A stretch of 64,000 bases of DNA from Arbacia lixula (lineage: Eukaryota; Echinodermata; Echinoidea; Arbacioida; Arbaciidae): NCBI GenBank assembly GCA_963669155.1, contig OZ022583.1, forward strand, positions 14,397,105 through 14,461,104. The letters are read 5' to 3'. Each line of letters begins with the position of its first letter. Within the stretch, counting starts at the first letter, position 1. The notes under the pieces are model-generated. The model searched no databases. It was not told the DNA's origin and was given only the letters and a program-made list of their open reading frames with translations. Shown piece after piece: positions 27,401 to 35,372 of the stretch. A program made the translations under genes and the position numbers.

Positions 27401-30219
27401 AAGTTGATATCCTCTCTCATTAGATATGTTAACCCTATCGTGATTGTACGATTTTTTTTATTTCATGAAACAGAGATGCCAGCAGAAACCAAATAAGCAC
27501 AATAGACGAAGGAACGTTTTCTAACCTGAGTAACTTGATATATTTGTAAGTATACCCTCCGACGAGGCTCAATGATGTATTGTCATTTGTTTGTGAAAAT
27601 CATTCTGATAGAAGACAAATATTAGCCTGAAACTCTCAGAGCGTTACGAGTCAAATATTGCTACAATGATTCTAGCTTATTGTCTGCATTGCTTTGGCCT
27701 AATGAAATTACGTCCGAATACTATTGATTTCCAAGCACATGTCATCAATGTTTAATGGAAGCAATAATGCATAGTTCGTGTACGGGATTGACGTTATTTC
27801 CTATGCGTGTTCTATCAATGTTTGTTTTCGTGTGTCTCTATTCAATCTTGACATTGTGTCGTTTCGCTTTAAGTAAATTTTAAAAACTGTGTGTATTTCA
27901 GGTGCCTCGTGGATCTACAAATGAGTACCCTGCACAACACCCTCACTTCCGGTCTTCACTCTTTACAGGCAATGTAAGTTTACGGTATCTATCAATGTGT
28001 TTCAGAAAATATTCCAACTTTTCAAATAAACCACGAAGTCAATTTCGCTTGTAATGTATTTTCTTCTGTAACCATTTGTAATTGCCCAACGTTATATTTA
28101 GGCTCGCAAAATGCATGCAACGCTTTCAGGATATTAACTCTCTCTGTGTGAGATAAGGCCTGCTCTGTAAGATATGTTTTTTTTATCATTAACGGTGCAG
28201 AATGACGACAGAGGCGAATGAAGGAATAAGAGTAATATTTTATCTTTGTTTCTTATTTTGCATTTTGGTCTCAATCCGTGTAGCTCTACCACTGATAATC
28301 GCATCTGCTGCCTCGTGGAGCACGCCCCCAACGTTACTTGTGCTCGGACATCCCCGCCCAGCCCACTCGACTCTTGCGGCAGCCTATACCCTAGTGATGT
28401 GCTGCGGATTGCGGGCTGGGTCATTGGAATTTCTGCGCTCATCGGCAACGTCGTAGTGCTCCTGCTGCGCGTAATGCAGAAGGAACGCGCAACGGTCCAG
28501 AACATTCTCACGATCAACCTCGCAATTGCCGATTCGCTGATGGGCGCGTATATGATCATCATAACGTCTGCCGATGTCTACTATGGTGATGAGTACTATC
28601 TCAGCGCCCCGTTGTGGAGAAATTCTGGCGTGTGCAAACTATCCAACTTTCTAGCGTTCCTATCGAGTGAGGCGTCTGTTGCAACGTTGGCACTCATCAC
28701 ACTTGACAGGTATATCTGCATTGTTTACCCATTCGGAAAGTGCAAGTTCACTCCAAGCTCGTCGTTGTGGGCAGTTGTCCTTGTGTGGATGTTCACATTC
28801 GCCTTAAGCTCGGTGCCGCTCTTCGTGGGGCCAGACGTCACGGGGTTCTACGGCCTGTCGGACGTGTGCCTCGGCCTGCCGCTCCACGTGGAATCTGGGG
28901 AGACTGCTCGACTCGATGTGAAGTGGGATCAGGGGGTCACCACGCGCTTTAGCGTCAGGTATCTTCTCTTTTTTACTTATTCTCTACTTTAAAAAAAATC
29001 GATAGCAATCAATCACTACCGTTTCAATCCTATCCTACTTAAACGAACACCAAGAGCAGTCAAGAGTACCCATCCTCAATAACAGCCAAGGCTAGCAAAG
29101 AAGCTACCAAAGATACCGTAGGCCTCTACAAGACGGCTAAAATGGCTTATAAGACGTTAATGAATATTTTAGAACAAATTTGGGTAAAATCTCTTAGACG
29201 CCTTTTTGGCGGCGATATCTGCAATAGCTCTAATAATCGTGAAATATTGGCTGCCTTTCCCGGATTATAGTAGGAAAACCTTCAATCCAATATTATGAGA
29301 ACCATCTAGCAGTGTGATGTACGATTTACCCTTGTGCAGATGATACATGCAGAACGATTGTACAAGTCCTATTTTTAGCCCCTTAGAGTGGTAAAATGAA
29401 GGATATCGCAACAAATCGATTAATCATGTATCAATTCTGTCCACCTGACGTGGTTGTTTGTCCTGGAAGGGGTACCATTTAACTGACACTAAAAAGAACA
29501 GTGCGCGCCTTCATCGATTTGTCTTGACCTAAAAAGATGCTGAGATGACACAAATCTTTCAAACAATCGTTGTTAGGAAGAGTTATGTAAACCAATATGC
29601 ATAGAGGGCATTGCTTGCCGTACAGGTAAACATTCTGCCTTTTTTCATTAGGTACGTTGTCACTGAGCCTGGAAGAGAATCCCAATGGGTCTTCTCCATC
29701 CTAACCTTCATTGGCATCAACATGGCTCTCTTCATTTTCATCTTCGTCTGCTACGTGCTCATGTTCATTGAGATCAGGCACTCGGCCAAGTCGATCCAGA
29801 AGTCCATCCCAAGGATGCGGGAGATCAAGATAGCTCGTAAGATGGGCTTCATCATCGGTACCGACTTCGCCTGCTGGATGCCCATCATAGTGATGGGCAT
29901 TCTCAGCCAGTCCGGCCTAGTCGACCTGCCGGCCTCGCTCTACGCCTGGTGCGTCATCTTCATCATCCCGATCAACTCGTCGATCAACCCCGTGCTCTAC
30001 ACCTTTATCAACTACCATGATTCGAAGAAGAAGGCGGCGATGAAGACGGCGTCGATCCACTCGCGGTCGACCCGCACTATGGTCATGAGGACGGTGAGCA
30101 GATCGAGCACGCTATCGTCGAAGCTGAGCAACAGCAGCGCGACACGGCCCAAGCCAGAGATGATACCTAAAACCGAGGATCCCGAAGTAGTGCCCAAGCC
30201 ATCTTTCGCCATTCTGTAA
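8213..30219 (+). CDS. Gene 1: SRCR x4 - LRR - 7TM receptor (spliced, 24 exons seen)
   Basis: Likely a cell-surface G-protein-coupled receptor. Exons in order: four SRCR domains, two cysteine-pair mini-exons, an LRR N-cap, fifteen LRR exons of 72-75 bp and two exons for hinge plus 7TM. Coding exons sum to 3752 bases, which with the one missing phase base gives 1250 residues and a stop. Phases fit throughout: phase 1 between SRCR and mini-exons, phase 2 between LRR exons and inside the 7TM. The 7TM carries [16 protein letters not shown] and NPVLY, typical of relaxin-type LGR receptors. Known type C LGRs carry LDLa modules in front of the LRRs; here SRCR domains occupy that place. The signal-peptide exon was not found and should lie upstream. 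Gene 3 is a paralogue. Confidence 0.9.
8934..9242 (+). CDS. Gene 1 exon: SRCR domain 2
   Basis: SRCR domain, 309 bp, phase 1-1. Landmarks: [34 protein letters not shown], and a C-terminal GGAVC where EDAGVxC is usual. Six cysteines. The acceptor is CTTTATAG and the likely donor is GTTTGC. The middle of the domain ([15 protein letters not shown]) has an acidic replacement of the usual G-G-I-L-L-D stretch. Confidence 0.92.
9578..9886 (+). CDS. Gene 1 exon: SRCR domain 3
   Basis: SRCR domain, 309 bp, phase 1-1. Landmarks: [53 protein letters not shown]. Six cysteines in group A spacing. Acceptor TTTTGCAG, donor GTATGC. The long antisense reading frame over it is only a shadow. Confidence 0.93.
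10483..10803 (+). CDS. Gene 1 exon: SRCR domain 4
   Basis: SRCR domain, 321 bp, phase 1-1. It starts [18 protein letters not shown], the same membrane-proximal subtype as the last SRCR of gene 3 (LAVLLVRGTSPLEGFVR). Other landmarks are [19 protein letters not shown] and HDVGVTC. Six cysteines. Acceptor TTACACAG, donor GTGTGT. Confidence 0.92.
11117..11164 (+). CDS. Gene 1 mini-exon A (cysteine pair)
   Basis: A 48 bp phase 1-1 exon encoding [17 protein letters not shown], with acceptor TTTTGCAG and donor GTAAGT. A 48 bp exon in the same place in gene 3 keeps the C-x4-C pair and the final acidic-glycine ending, which supports it as coding. It matches no domain I recognise. It probably forms a short disulfide loop between the SRCR stack and the LRR array. 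Confidence 0.8.
12089..12151 (+). CDS. Gene 1 mini-exon B (cysteine pair)
   Basis: A 63 bp phase 1-1 exon, [19 protein letters not shown] then TWG, with acceptor ATGTGCAG and donor GTAAGA. Gene 3 has a 57 bp equivalent with two cysteines at the same spacing (C-x6-C). Function unknown. Confidence 0.75.
13511..13565 (+). CDS. Gene 1 exon: LRR N-terminal cap
   Basis: A 55 bp exon entering in phase 1 and leaving in phase 2, so it converts the SRCR phase to the LRR phase. It encodes [19 protein letters not shown], with two cysteines flanking a short loop as in LRRNT caps. Gene 3 has a 58 bp equivalent (GMSCGHGVYSW then DLRC). Confidence 0.8.
14368..14442 (+). CDS. Gene 1 exon: LRR 1 (degenerate)
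   Basis: A 75 bp exon, phase 2-2, with acceptor TTGAATAG and donor GTGAGT. The first repeat after the cap is weak ([20 protein letters not shown]) and lacks the usual asparagine. It is supported by length, phase and a 75 bp counterpart in gene 3. Confidence 0.65.
14919..14959 (+). repeat. (GT)n microsatellite in intron
   Basis: About 40 bp of GT dinucleotides in the 749 bp intron between LRR exons 1 and 2. A short C run follows at 15050-15060. Confidence 0.95.
15192..15263 (+). CDS. Gene 1 exon: LRR 2
   Basis: A 72 bp, 24-residue LRR unit in phase 2-2: [19 protein letters not shown] then QNLAWL. Acceptor CTTATGCAG, donor GTTAGT. Each LRR exon begins by completing a leucine-type codon split 2+1 by the intron. 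Confidence 0.87.
16418..16489 (+). CDS. Gene 1 exon: LRR 3
   Basis: 72 bp LRR exon, phase 2-2: [19 protein letters not shown] then DELLYL, a textbook repeat of the typical type. Acceptor ATTTTAG, donor GTGAGT. Confidence 0.92.
16695..16766 (+). CDS. Gene 1 exon: LRR 4
   Basis: 72 bp LRR exon, phase 2-2: [19 protein letters not shown] then GKLMEL. Acceptor GGCTTTAG, donor GTAAGT. The 205 bp intron before it is among the shortest in the gene. Confidence 0.92.
17531..17602 (+). CDS. Gene 1 exon: LRR 5
   Basis: 72 bp LRR exon, phase 2-2: [19 protein letters not shown] then KSLSDL. Acceptor TTTAACAG after a long CT tract, donor GTAAGT. Confidence 0.9.
18040..19190 (+). repeat. Diverged tandem repeat, ~250-300 bp unit
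   Basis: Blocks recur in the same order. TGTTTGATTTGGATCTGA-like sequence occurs near 18276, 18565, 18868 and 19121. A GTGTATAATTTGGTGTTGTG-like block occurs near 18431, 18727 and 18986. About four diverged copies fill much of the 3.0 kb intron between LRR 5 and LRR 6. Confidence 0.6.
20344..20575. mobile_element. Inverted-repeat (MITE-like) element in intron
   Basis: Arms of about 67 bp face each other. The left starts GATCCGCTACTCATTAAAGA and ends TTAAGTTACCTC; the right is its imperfect reverse complement, ending GTGAGTAGCGGATC. The central spacer of about 100 bp has no coding potential. Confidence 0.7.
20638..20709 (+). CDS. Gene 1 exon: LRR 6
   Basis: 72 bp exon, phase 2-2, with acceptor GATTTAG and donor GTGAGT. 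It encodes [19 protein letters not shown] then STLLAL. The asparagine is shifted relative to the consensus, but the exact length and phase support it. It follows the longest intron of the gene (3.0 kb). Confidence 0.82.
21443..21514 (+). CDS. Gene 1 exon: LRR 7
   Basis: 72 bp LRR exon, phase 2-2: [19 protein letters not shown] then ITIALM. Acceptor TTATACAG, donor GTAAGC. Ending in AT makes the next codon ATT (isoleucine), as seen. Confidence 0.92.
21990..22156. mobile_element. Hairpin element in intron
   Basis: Ends are CAAATAATCAAC and GTTGATTATTTG. Inner arms (about 22022-22068 and 22082-22128) are near-perfect reverse complements, for example CTATCACTTCCTCGGCGATC against GATCGCCTCGGAAGTGATAG. 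A further inverted pair (21608 TTTATATTCCACAT, 21975 ATGTGGAATATAAA) suggests a second nested or adjoining element. Confidence 0.65.
22918..22989 (+). CDS. Gene 1 exon: LRR 8
   Basis: 72 bp LRR exon, phase 2-2: [19 protein letters not shown] then YYLRTL. Acceptor TCTGCAG, donor GTACGT. Confidence 0.92.
23714..23785 (+). CDS. Gene 1 exon: LRR 9
   Basis: 72 bp LRR exon, phase 2-2: [19 protein letters not shown] then YSLDIL. The acceptor is ACGATGAAG behind a long pyrimidine tract; the next AG two bases later would break the frame. Donor GTAAGT. Confidence 0.88.
24361..24420 (+). repeat. (GT)n microsatellite
   Basis: Near-perfect GT dinucleotide run of about 48 bp with a short interrupted extension, in the intron before LRR 10. 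Confidence 0.95.
24607..24678 (+). CDS. Gene 1 exon: LRR 10
   Basis: 72 bp LRR exon, phase 2-2: [19 protein letters not shown] then FSLFAL. Acceptor TATCCAG, donor GTGAGT. Confidence 0.92.
25274..25345 (+). CDS. Gene 1 exon: LRR 11
   Basis: 72 bp LRR exon, phase 2-2: [19 protein letters not shown] then YFLSQL. Acceptor TTTTTCAG, donor GTAAGT. Confidence 0.92.
26238..26318 (+). repeat. Interrupted (GT)n microsatellite
   Basis: GTGTGTGTTT units repeated several times, ending in a plain GT run. Confidence 0.9.
26564..26635 (+). CDS. Gene 1 exon: LRR 12
   Basis: 72 bp LRR exon, phase 2-2: [19 protein letters not shown] then HALSML. The acceptor is TTATAAAG. A second AG (TTTACAG) 10 bp downstream would shorten the repeat and break the frame, so the first is chosen. 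Donor GTAAGT. Confidence 0.88.
27293..27364 (+). CDS. Gene 1 exon: LRR 13
   Basis: 72 bp LRR exon, phase 2-2: [19 protein letters not shown] then RDLTFL. Acceptor TCTTGCAG, donor GTAAGT. Confidence 0.92.
27474..27545 (+). CDS. Gene 1 exon: LRR 14
   Basis: 72 bp LRR exon, phase 2-2: [19 protein letters not shown] then SNLIYL. Acceptor GAAACAG, donor GTAAGT. The 109 bp intron before it is the shortest in the gene. Confidence 0.92.
27902..27973 (+). CDS. Gene 1 exon: LRR 15 / C-terminal cap
   Basis: 72 bp exon, phase 2-2, with acceptor TATTTCAG and donor GTAAGT. It encodes [19 protein letters not shown] then HSLQAM. The repeat lacks the asparagine ladder residue and probably closes the LRR solenoid before the hinge. 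Confidence 0.88.
28284..28958 (+). CDS. Gene 1 exon: LGR hinge and TM1 to start of ECL2/TM5
   Basis: A 675 bp exon, phase 2-2. It begins with a cysteine-rich hinge (TDNRICC, then spaced cysteines) like that of relaxin/glycoprotein-hormone receptors. TM1 is [22 protein letters not shown]2 contains NLAIADSL, the TM3 cysteine is in SGVCKLS, and the DRY motif is [11 protein letters not shown]. The extracellular-loop-2 cysteine is in SDVCLGL. The acceptor is TCCGTGTAG. Coding GC is clearly above the surrounding intron. Another usable AG at 28200 is discussed in the findings. Confidence 0.93.
28959..29651 (+). other. Intron within the 7TM region
   Basis: A 693 bp phase 2 intron (GTATCT to CATTAG) that separates TM1-4 from TM5-7. 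Reading through it would stop after a dozen residues at 28990. Confidence 0.85.
29652..30219 (+). CDS. Gene 1 last exon: TM5-TM7 and cytoplasmic tail
   Basis: A 568 bp terminal exon entering in phase 2 (acceptor TTCATTAG) and ending at TAA. TM5 is around [22 protein letters not shown]6 contains the CWMPI motif after a basic loop ([11 protein letters not shown]). TM7 contains [11 protein letters not shown]. The tail is rich in serine, threonine and basic residues (for example [20 protein letters not shown]), as expected for kinase and arrestin regulation. Confidence 0.94.
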
Positions 30220-30469
30220 ATGAACTAGTTCAAAACCCAGCACATACAAGCACCTTTCACCTTGCTTTCAAACTAAACGTTATACGTATCCTATTTTCAG
30301 TTGATCATCGGTCAAATCTCTTCAAGTATCCTGCAATGCAAAAGATTTCCAGGCTGAGACAATCTAAAACTGCTTGGTAGTATTAATTCGCACGCTAGAC
30401 ATTGATCTTTACTCTCAGGAATATCTATCTGCCTTCATTTCTATAGAGTATGTATATGCCTTTTTATGT

Positions 30470-30475
30470 ATTAAA
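30470..30475 (+). promoter_or_regulatory. Candidate poly(A) signal of gene 1
   Basis: ATTAAA lies 250 bp after the stop codon of gene 1. A second ATTAAA follows at about 30570 and a canonical AATAAA at 32618-32623. Which one is used cannot be told from sequence. Confidence 0.35.
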
Positions 30476-31138
30476 CCCATCCGTCTTTCGTGTCATCGTT
30501 GGCTTTGTTTTGAGTAGTCTCACTGTCTTAAACATTATACCACACCCGTGTATATGTACTCATACGTGTATTAAACTTTGAGTAATTGTCCCACCTTATA
30601 TTACATATTTGTATGTACATACGCAACATCGTAAGAAGAGTTATTCGATCATAATGTTACAATATGTAAAATGTTCTAATTGTGAACGTAGCTACCATCG
30701 ATCATTGTTATTTTTGATTGAGGTCAACCAAGAAATTTGATAATCATGCAAAATGTGTACAGTTGTTATTGCAGCACGTAGCAGAGATTGTGTTCTGGTT
30801 CTCGAACAACACTTGGAATCCTCAAGGATTAATATCCATGGTTGTGCTAATGGTAGCAATAATGTTCATTTTTAGCTCTGCCTCACATGCCTGTATAATA
30901 AATGAATGGACCAATACAGTACCAGAGTTCATAGAGCGAAGGACTGATTTACAAATTTTCGTGATGATGGGGGAGCTTTTAATGTGTTCAGTTGTACCTC
31001 TACATTTCTTACGGATATTTGTCAGCTGGTGAAATATGCAATATTATCGCCGACTAAGAATCAAACATGCTTAACATGCTGTTTATGAAATGTATCATGA
31101 TATGTATGCAGATGTTGTATTGGGTTAAAAAAACAAGA

Positions 31139-31690
31139 ACTTTTGACACTTTAGAAAAATGATTAAAAATTAAGTTTCAACTCAAATCAAGCTGAATTTG
31201 ACATTGACACAGAAAGTCAAGGGATGTTACATTTTTCAGAAGCAGGTTTGGTGACATTTCATCGACTATTCTTTTTGTGATAAACCTTTTATGATATTTC
31301 AACTTTTGGATAAATTTGTATCTAAAATGTTGTGTGTATCAGATAACTAATTCAGAACACAACAATGGCATCATGCATCACACATGTCAGCCCATAACTT
31401 CTTTTCTGCCAGAAGCATCATACGTTACTGATGACACTATTATGGTGGTTGCCTGTGGATTGACAGGTGTTCTGAAGTTATCATCCGATACACACGAACT
31501 TGTAGATCCAAATTTGTCCAAAAGGGAAAATCCCATTAGATATTCACAAGATTACACCAAGAATAATAATTAATGAAATATCACAAAATCTACTTTAAAA
31601 AATGACATCCCTTGAGTTTGTAATAATGTGTCAATCTCAGCTTGATCCCAGTTGCTTCTTATTTTTAATCATGACAGTATACGTGGAAAA
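31139..31690. mobile_element. Fold-back element, copy 1
   Basis: The two halves are imperfect reverse complements: left GATTAAAAAT and AAGTCAAGGGATGT, right ACATCCCTTGAGTTTG and ATTTTTAATC. A related element lies at 56134-56760. The open frame inside (31316-31573) is non-coding. Confidence 0.65.
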
Positions 31691-33000
31691 AAGGGAGACA
31701 TGAAGCTTACCCCCTTTGCTCCTGTCGTTCCTCAGAAAATTTCACCTTCATTTCATGCTTAAAGCAATGGTCAGGACGAATGACTTACATCACTCTGAAT
31801 GAAACGTAATAAAATGGAATAAAATCTATGTCTGGCGGGAATTTATTCGCTAAAGCTGCTTTAGAAATGAATGGGTTTAAAACTGTGATAAAGTTATGAG
31901 TGCTAGTTAAACCAAAGATGTATGAAATGAGCTTCTTACATCCTTGATTAAACATCTTTTTCTTTATTGAGAACTAACGCATATTGCTAAAAGATTTTGC
32001 TTAGCGTTGTTATTCTTAAGTGGTCAAAATAATTAAAGCGTCTTATTTCAGATTAAGTGTTCGTGACGTAATGTATTCGATGGATTCTCATTTTCAAATT
32101 AGAAAAAAGTGTTAAAGAATCAAAACAATTAATTTATTATGTTGTACAGCAAATGCAGAAGTGTTTTAAAAAATGAGTGTTTTCAAAAAGTATCACTGCT
32201 ATTAAGGTTTATACACATTTGTGTTTTAAAGGTCATGCGCAATATGGGTATTAGCCCCAAAGCATCATTTCACGGTTCTGTTATTTCATTCAACAAAGGT
32301 TGGATGTTCCTAGGTTTAAATGAGTTGCTAAGTCTATACTGTATCCCTTGATCGAGATAGAAACCATATTTCGCTTTATGTAAATAAATGTACATGAAAA
32401 GCTAAAAGCTATTTTTTTTATATGTGATGAGCATGATTGGTGGCATTTTAAAATGAGGAAAAAAATAATGATTGCCATTGTGTTTACTATCGACGTGATA
32501 TCATTCTATTGATGCACATTCATGTTTAATGTTGTATTTTCATCGATTGTATCATAAGATATTGTGGTCCAGTATAGAAGAATGTAGGTGATCTTGTGTG
32601 AACATAGTTTTGATGTCAATAAAGTACTCTCGTCGCAGTGTGAACATTGTGTCATGTTCATCAATTATATGAACGATACTGGAAATCACAAATAACTGAC
32701 GATGTGCTTCAGTTGAATGGGGCTATGTGATTGTGCTGGGTAGAACAATACAATATTCAATTACGACGATGTTAATACTACTACTTCATGTATGATGCGA
32801 GAACCTAAATTTGGCCCCCTTGTTTTGTTCGTCATATCTCCAAGATCATCTGCTGCTATACTCAAGTGTACAGATGGGGCTCATTATGGGCCCAGACGCT
32901 CCCCATATGGACAGCCCATATGGGGCCCATATCTAGGCCCAGATCAACCCACATCTATCCCATATGGGCCCTAGATGTTTTGCTTTCAAGGTATACTTTC

Positions 33001-34230
33001 AGCAGAATGGTGTAGGCCCACCTTTAGTACTTGTACAACATGATGATATCAACCTCAGATGACATATTCCACCTGTTTCTATCATGTGACAAATCAATCC
33101 AAATATATCTTAGCTTCAAATCGCACCGCTGCCAGCATTCCATACTTAATGATTTGATGTAAGGAAAGCCATGATCTGCTTAAACCCATATCATGGAATC
33201 TAAGCTATGGCTCCACATGAACCCATAAATATGAGTACTTCTGCAAGTTCTAAAATTGGTAACACTGGCAAAAAAGTTCTATGAATCATGTAATAATCTC
33301 GCTATTTTCGCCTTCACAGTATTCTTACTTTTAACTGACGGGGGGGGGGGGGGGGGCATCTTAAAGTGGGTGAATATACAAGAGCGTGTATGGGGGATAT
33401 AAAAAGATTATGGGAAAAACAATACATTTTCATTGATGCTGATGTTGACATTCGTTGGTGTGACCTTTGTATTGGCGGTGATTGACTCCTCTTAAGACCT
33501 TATGTGGCTGTTGATTTTATTGAGTCTGAGTTGAGGTCATGTCTTTGACGGGGATCTCAGGGAAAATGCAAGGGATATCCCAGAAACCAGCAAGTCATCT
33601 AAAGTGAAGTGACCACTGTTGAAGCTTCTCAGTCGTGCTGGGCACATGACTGTATAGAGTAGCCAATATAACTATTAGGATGCATAGAAAACTGTCATGA
33701 GGGCCTTTAATAAGCAGTACCCCTTCCCTTTCCAGCGCAGATAGTAAATATGTTGGGCAATCGATTGTGTACCCACTCTTTTATCGTTTTTACTTTTAGA
33801 TTGCAATACTACTGGTATGTATTTCTTAACAATTATCAGAAATTAATTTCCCAACTTGGTGGCAGCGGTGGGATATACGACTGGAGTAATCATTCTCCCG
33901 ATACTTGTGATGGTTGATATCTTCTACGCTGTAGGGTTAAATACATATCAATAGAGATATTGCTATGCATTGCTACCACAGGCATGCAATATTGCTCTAA
34001 TTCGTGCAGCTTTACTAGTATATAATATTCTACATTCTAGACTCTAAGCATGATATGTGATAAAGGGCTGTGACTTGCCTATGTCTGTATGCACTAACTC
34101 TAAGTTAAACATGGTGGAAGCGGTGGGATTTGAACCTCACAATTCGTTTCATACGGTGGTAAGAGGAAGTTTATTAGAACTGATGTGATCATATAATTTT
34201 GTATAAGTTCCAGGCCTACACCATTCTGCT
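33001..34230. mobile_element. Putative DNA transposon remnant with 18 bp inverted ends
   Basis: AGCAGAATGGTGTAGGCC at 33001-33018 is repeated as its exact reverse complement at 34213-34230. Flanking bases are also similar. The 1.2 kb interior has a G run (33341-33356) and no visible transposase. Confidence 0.45.
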
Positions 34231-34599
34231 TAAAGTTTATCACAAGCAAAGCAGTATTTTACGGACACTAGTAGTAGCCTTCGAATATAATCAGATTCTG
34301 ACAGCCATCTTGGATTTGACAAAGTTATGATAGTCCGAAGTACATGTACATTCATTCCCATAAATAATCCTAGACCACAATTTTATGCCTACAATATATT
34401 ATGATAGCACTATCATTTATGGTTTGAGCCCTCTCGGAGAAAAATAGATGGGGAAAGTAGTAATAAAACCTGTATGCTAATTTGTGGCAGCCATTTTGAA
34501 TTTTTGATAATGTTGTTTGCGGTGATATACTTGTAGCGTACAGTGTGATCAAAGTGTTATCAAAGAGCAGATTAGAAATTAACGAGCAGATTAGAAATT

Positions 34600-35372
34600 A
34601 ACGTTGCAAAAGGAACATGGCATCAAACATTTGCCCCCATGTAGTATCATTTACAAAATTGTATTTGTTGGATTATTCTAAATTATTTGATATGCAAGAT
34701 TGCAGCAGCCATATTGGATTGTCTACTGAAGCATGCTGTCATTATATTATATGTAAATAAACAGTGACATGAAAACAACATTCAACATTTCACAATACTT
34801 TATTCCAGTGGATAGACATGGTAGCACGTGATTCCGGCTAATACACAATAATAGCCTTTAAATATGCAAACTAGGGCAGCCATATTGGATTTTACAATGA
34901 AACGATGCGATGGTCGTATGCATAAATAAATGTCATAAATGGAATACTTGACCCCAAACACTAGAAAAGCAGTATTGTTTTCCATTTTGGCCCTTCCAGT
35001 GGATAGACATGAAAGCATGTGACTCCGTTTATTAATACACAATAATAGACTTTAGATATGCAGATTAGGGCAGCCATCTTAGATTTTACAATGAAGCGAT
35101 GGTCGTATGCGTAAATACATAAATGAAATCCTTGACTCAAAATACCCAAGAAAAGTGATATTGTTTTTCATTTTACCCCTACCAGTGGAGAGACATGAAA
35201 GCATGTGATTTCGGCTAATATTAATACACAATAAAGCCTTTAAATATGCAAATAAGGGCAACCATCTTGAATTTTACAATGAATCTATGGTTGTATGCAT
35301 AAATAAATGTCATAAATAGAATCCTTGACCCCAAATACCCATCAAAATTGTATTGTTTTTCAATTTAGCCCT
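34600..35372 (+). repeat. ~190 bp tandem repeat, 3-4 copies
   Basis: The block CCAGTGGATAGACATG recurs at 34805, 34996 and 35182 (spacing 191 and 186 bp). Each copy also contains GGCAGCCATATTGGATTTTA-like and TTGACCCCAAATACCC-like blocks. A more diverged copy precedes and a truncated one follows. Overlapping minus-strand open frames here are by-products. Confidence 0.85.

Larger units (their letters stand above)
22990..28283 (+). other. Gene 1 introns from LRR 8 to the 7TM
   Basis: These introns (109-1218 bp) contain GT microsatellites at 24361-24408 and 26238-26318. A small inverted pair at 24694-24772 (ACCCTCTTAGTACC facing AGTACCGAGAGGGT) may be another tiny element. Otherwise nothing recognisable. 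Confidence 0.6.

Noticed and set aside
28134..28562. 142-codon frame on - over the TM1-TM2 region
   Set aside because: Antisense shadow of the GC-rich 7TM exon.
30718..31032. 104-codon open frame after gene 1
   Set aside because: No domain or splice signals; likely 3' UTR or intergenic.
31316..31573. 85-codon frame between genes
   Set aside because: Falls inside the fold-back element; the related copy at 56 kb does not keep the frame.
34800..35261. Three similar minus-strand open frames
   Set aside because: By-products of the ~190 bp tandem repeat.
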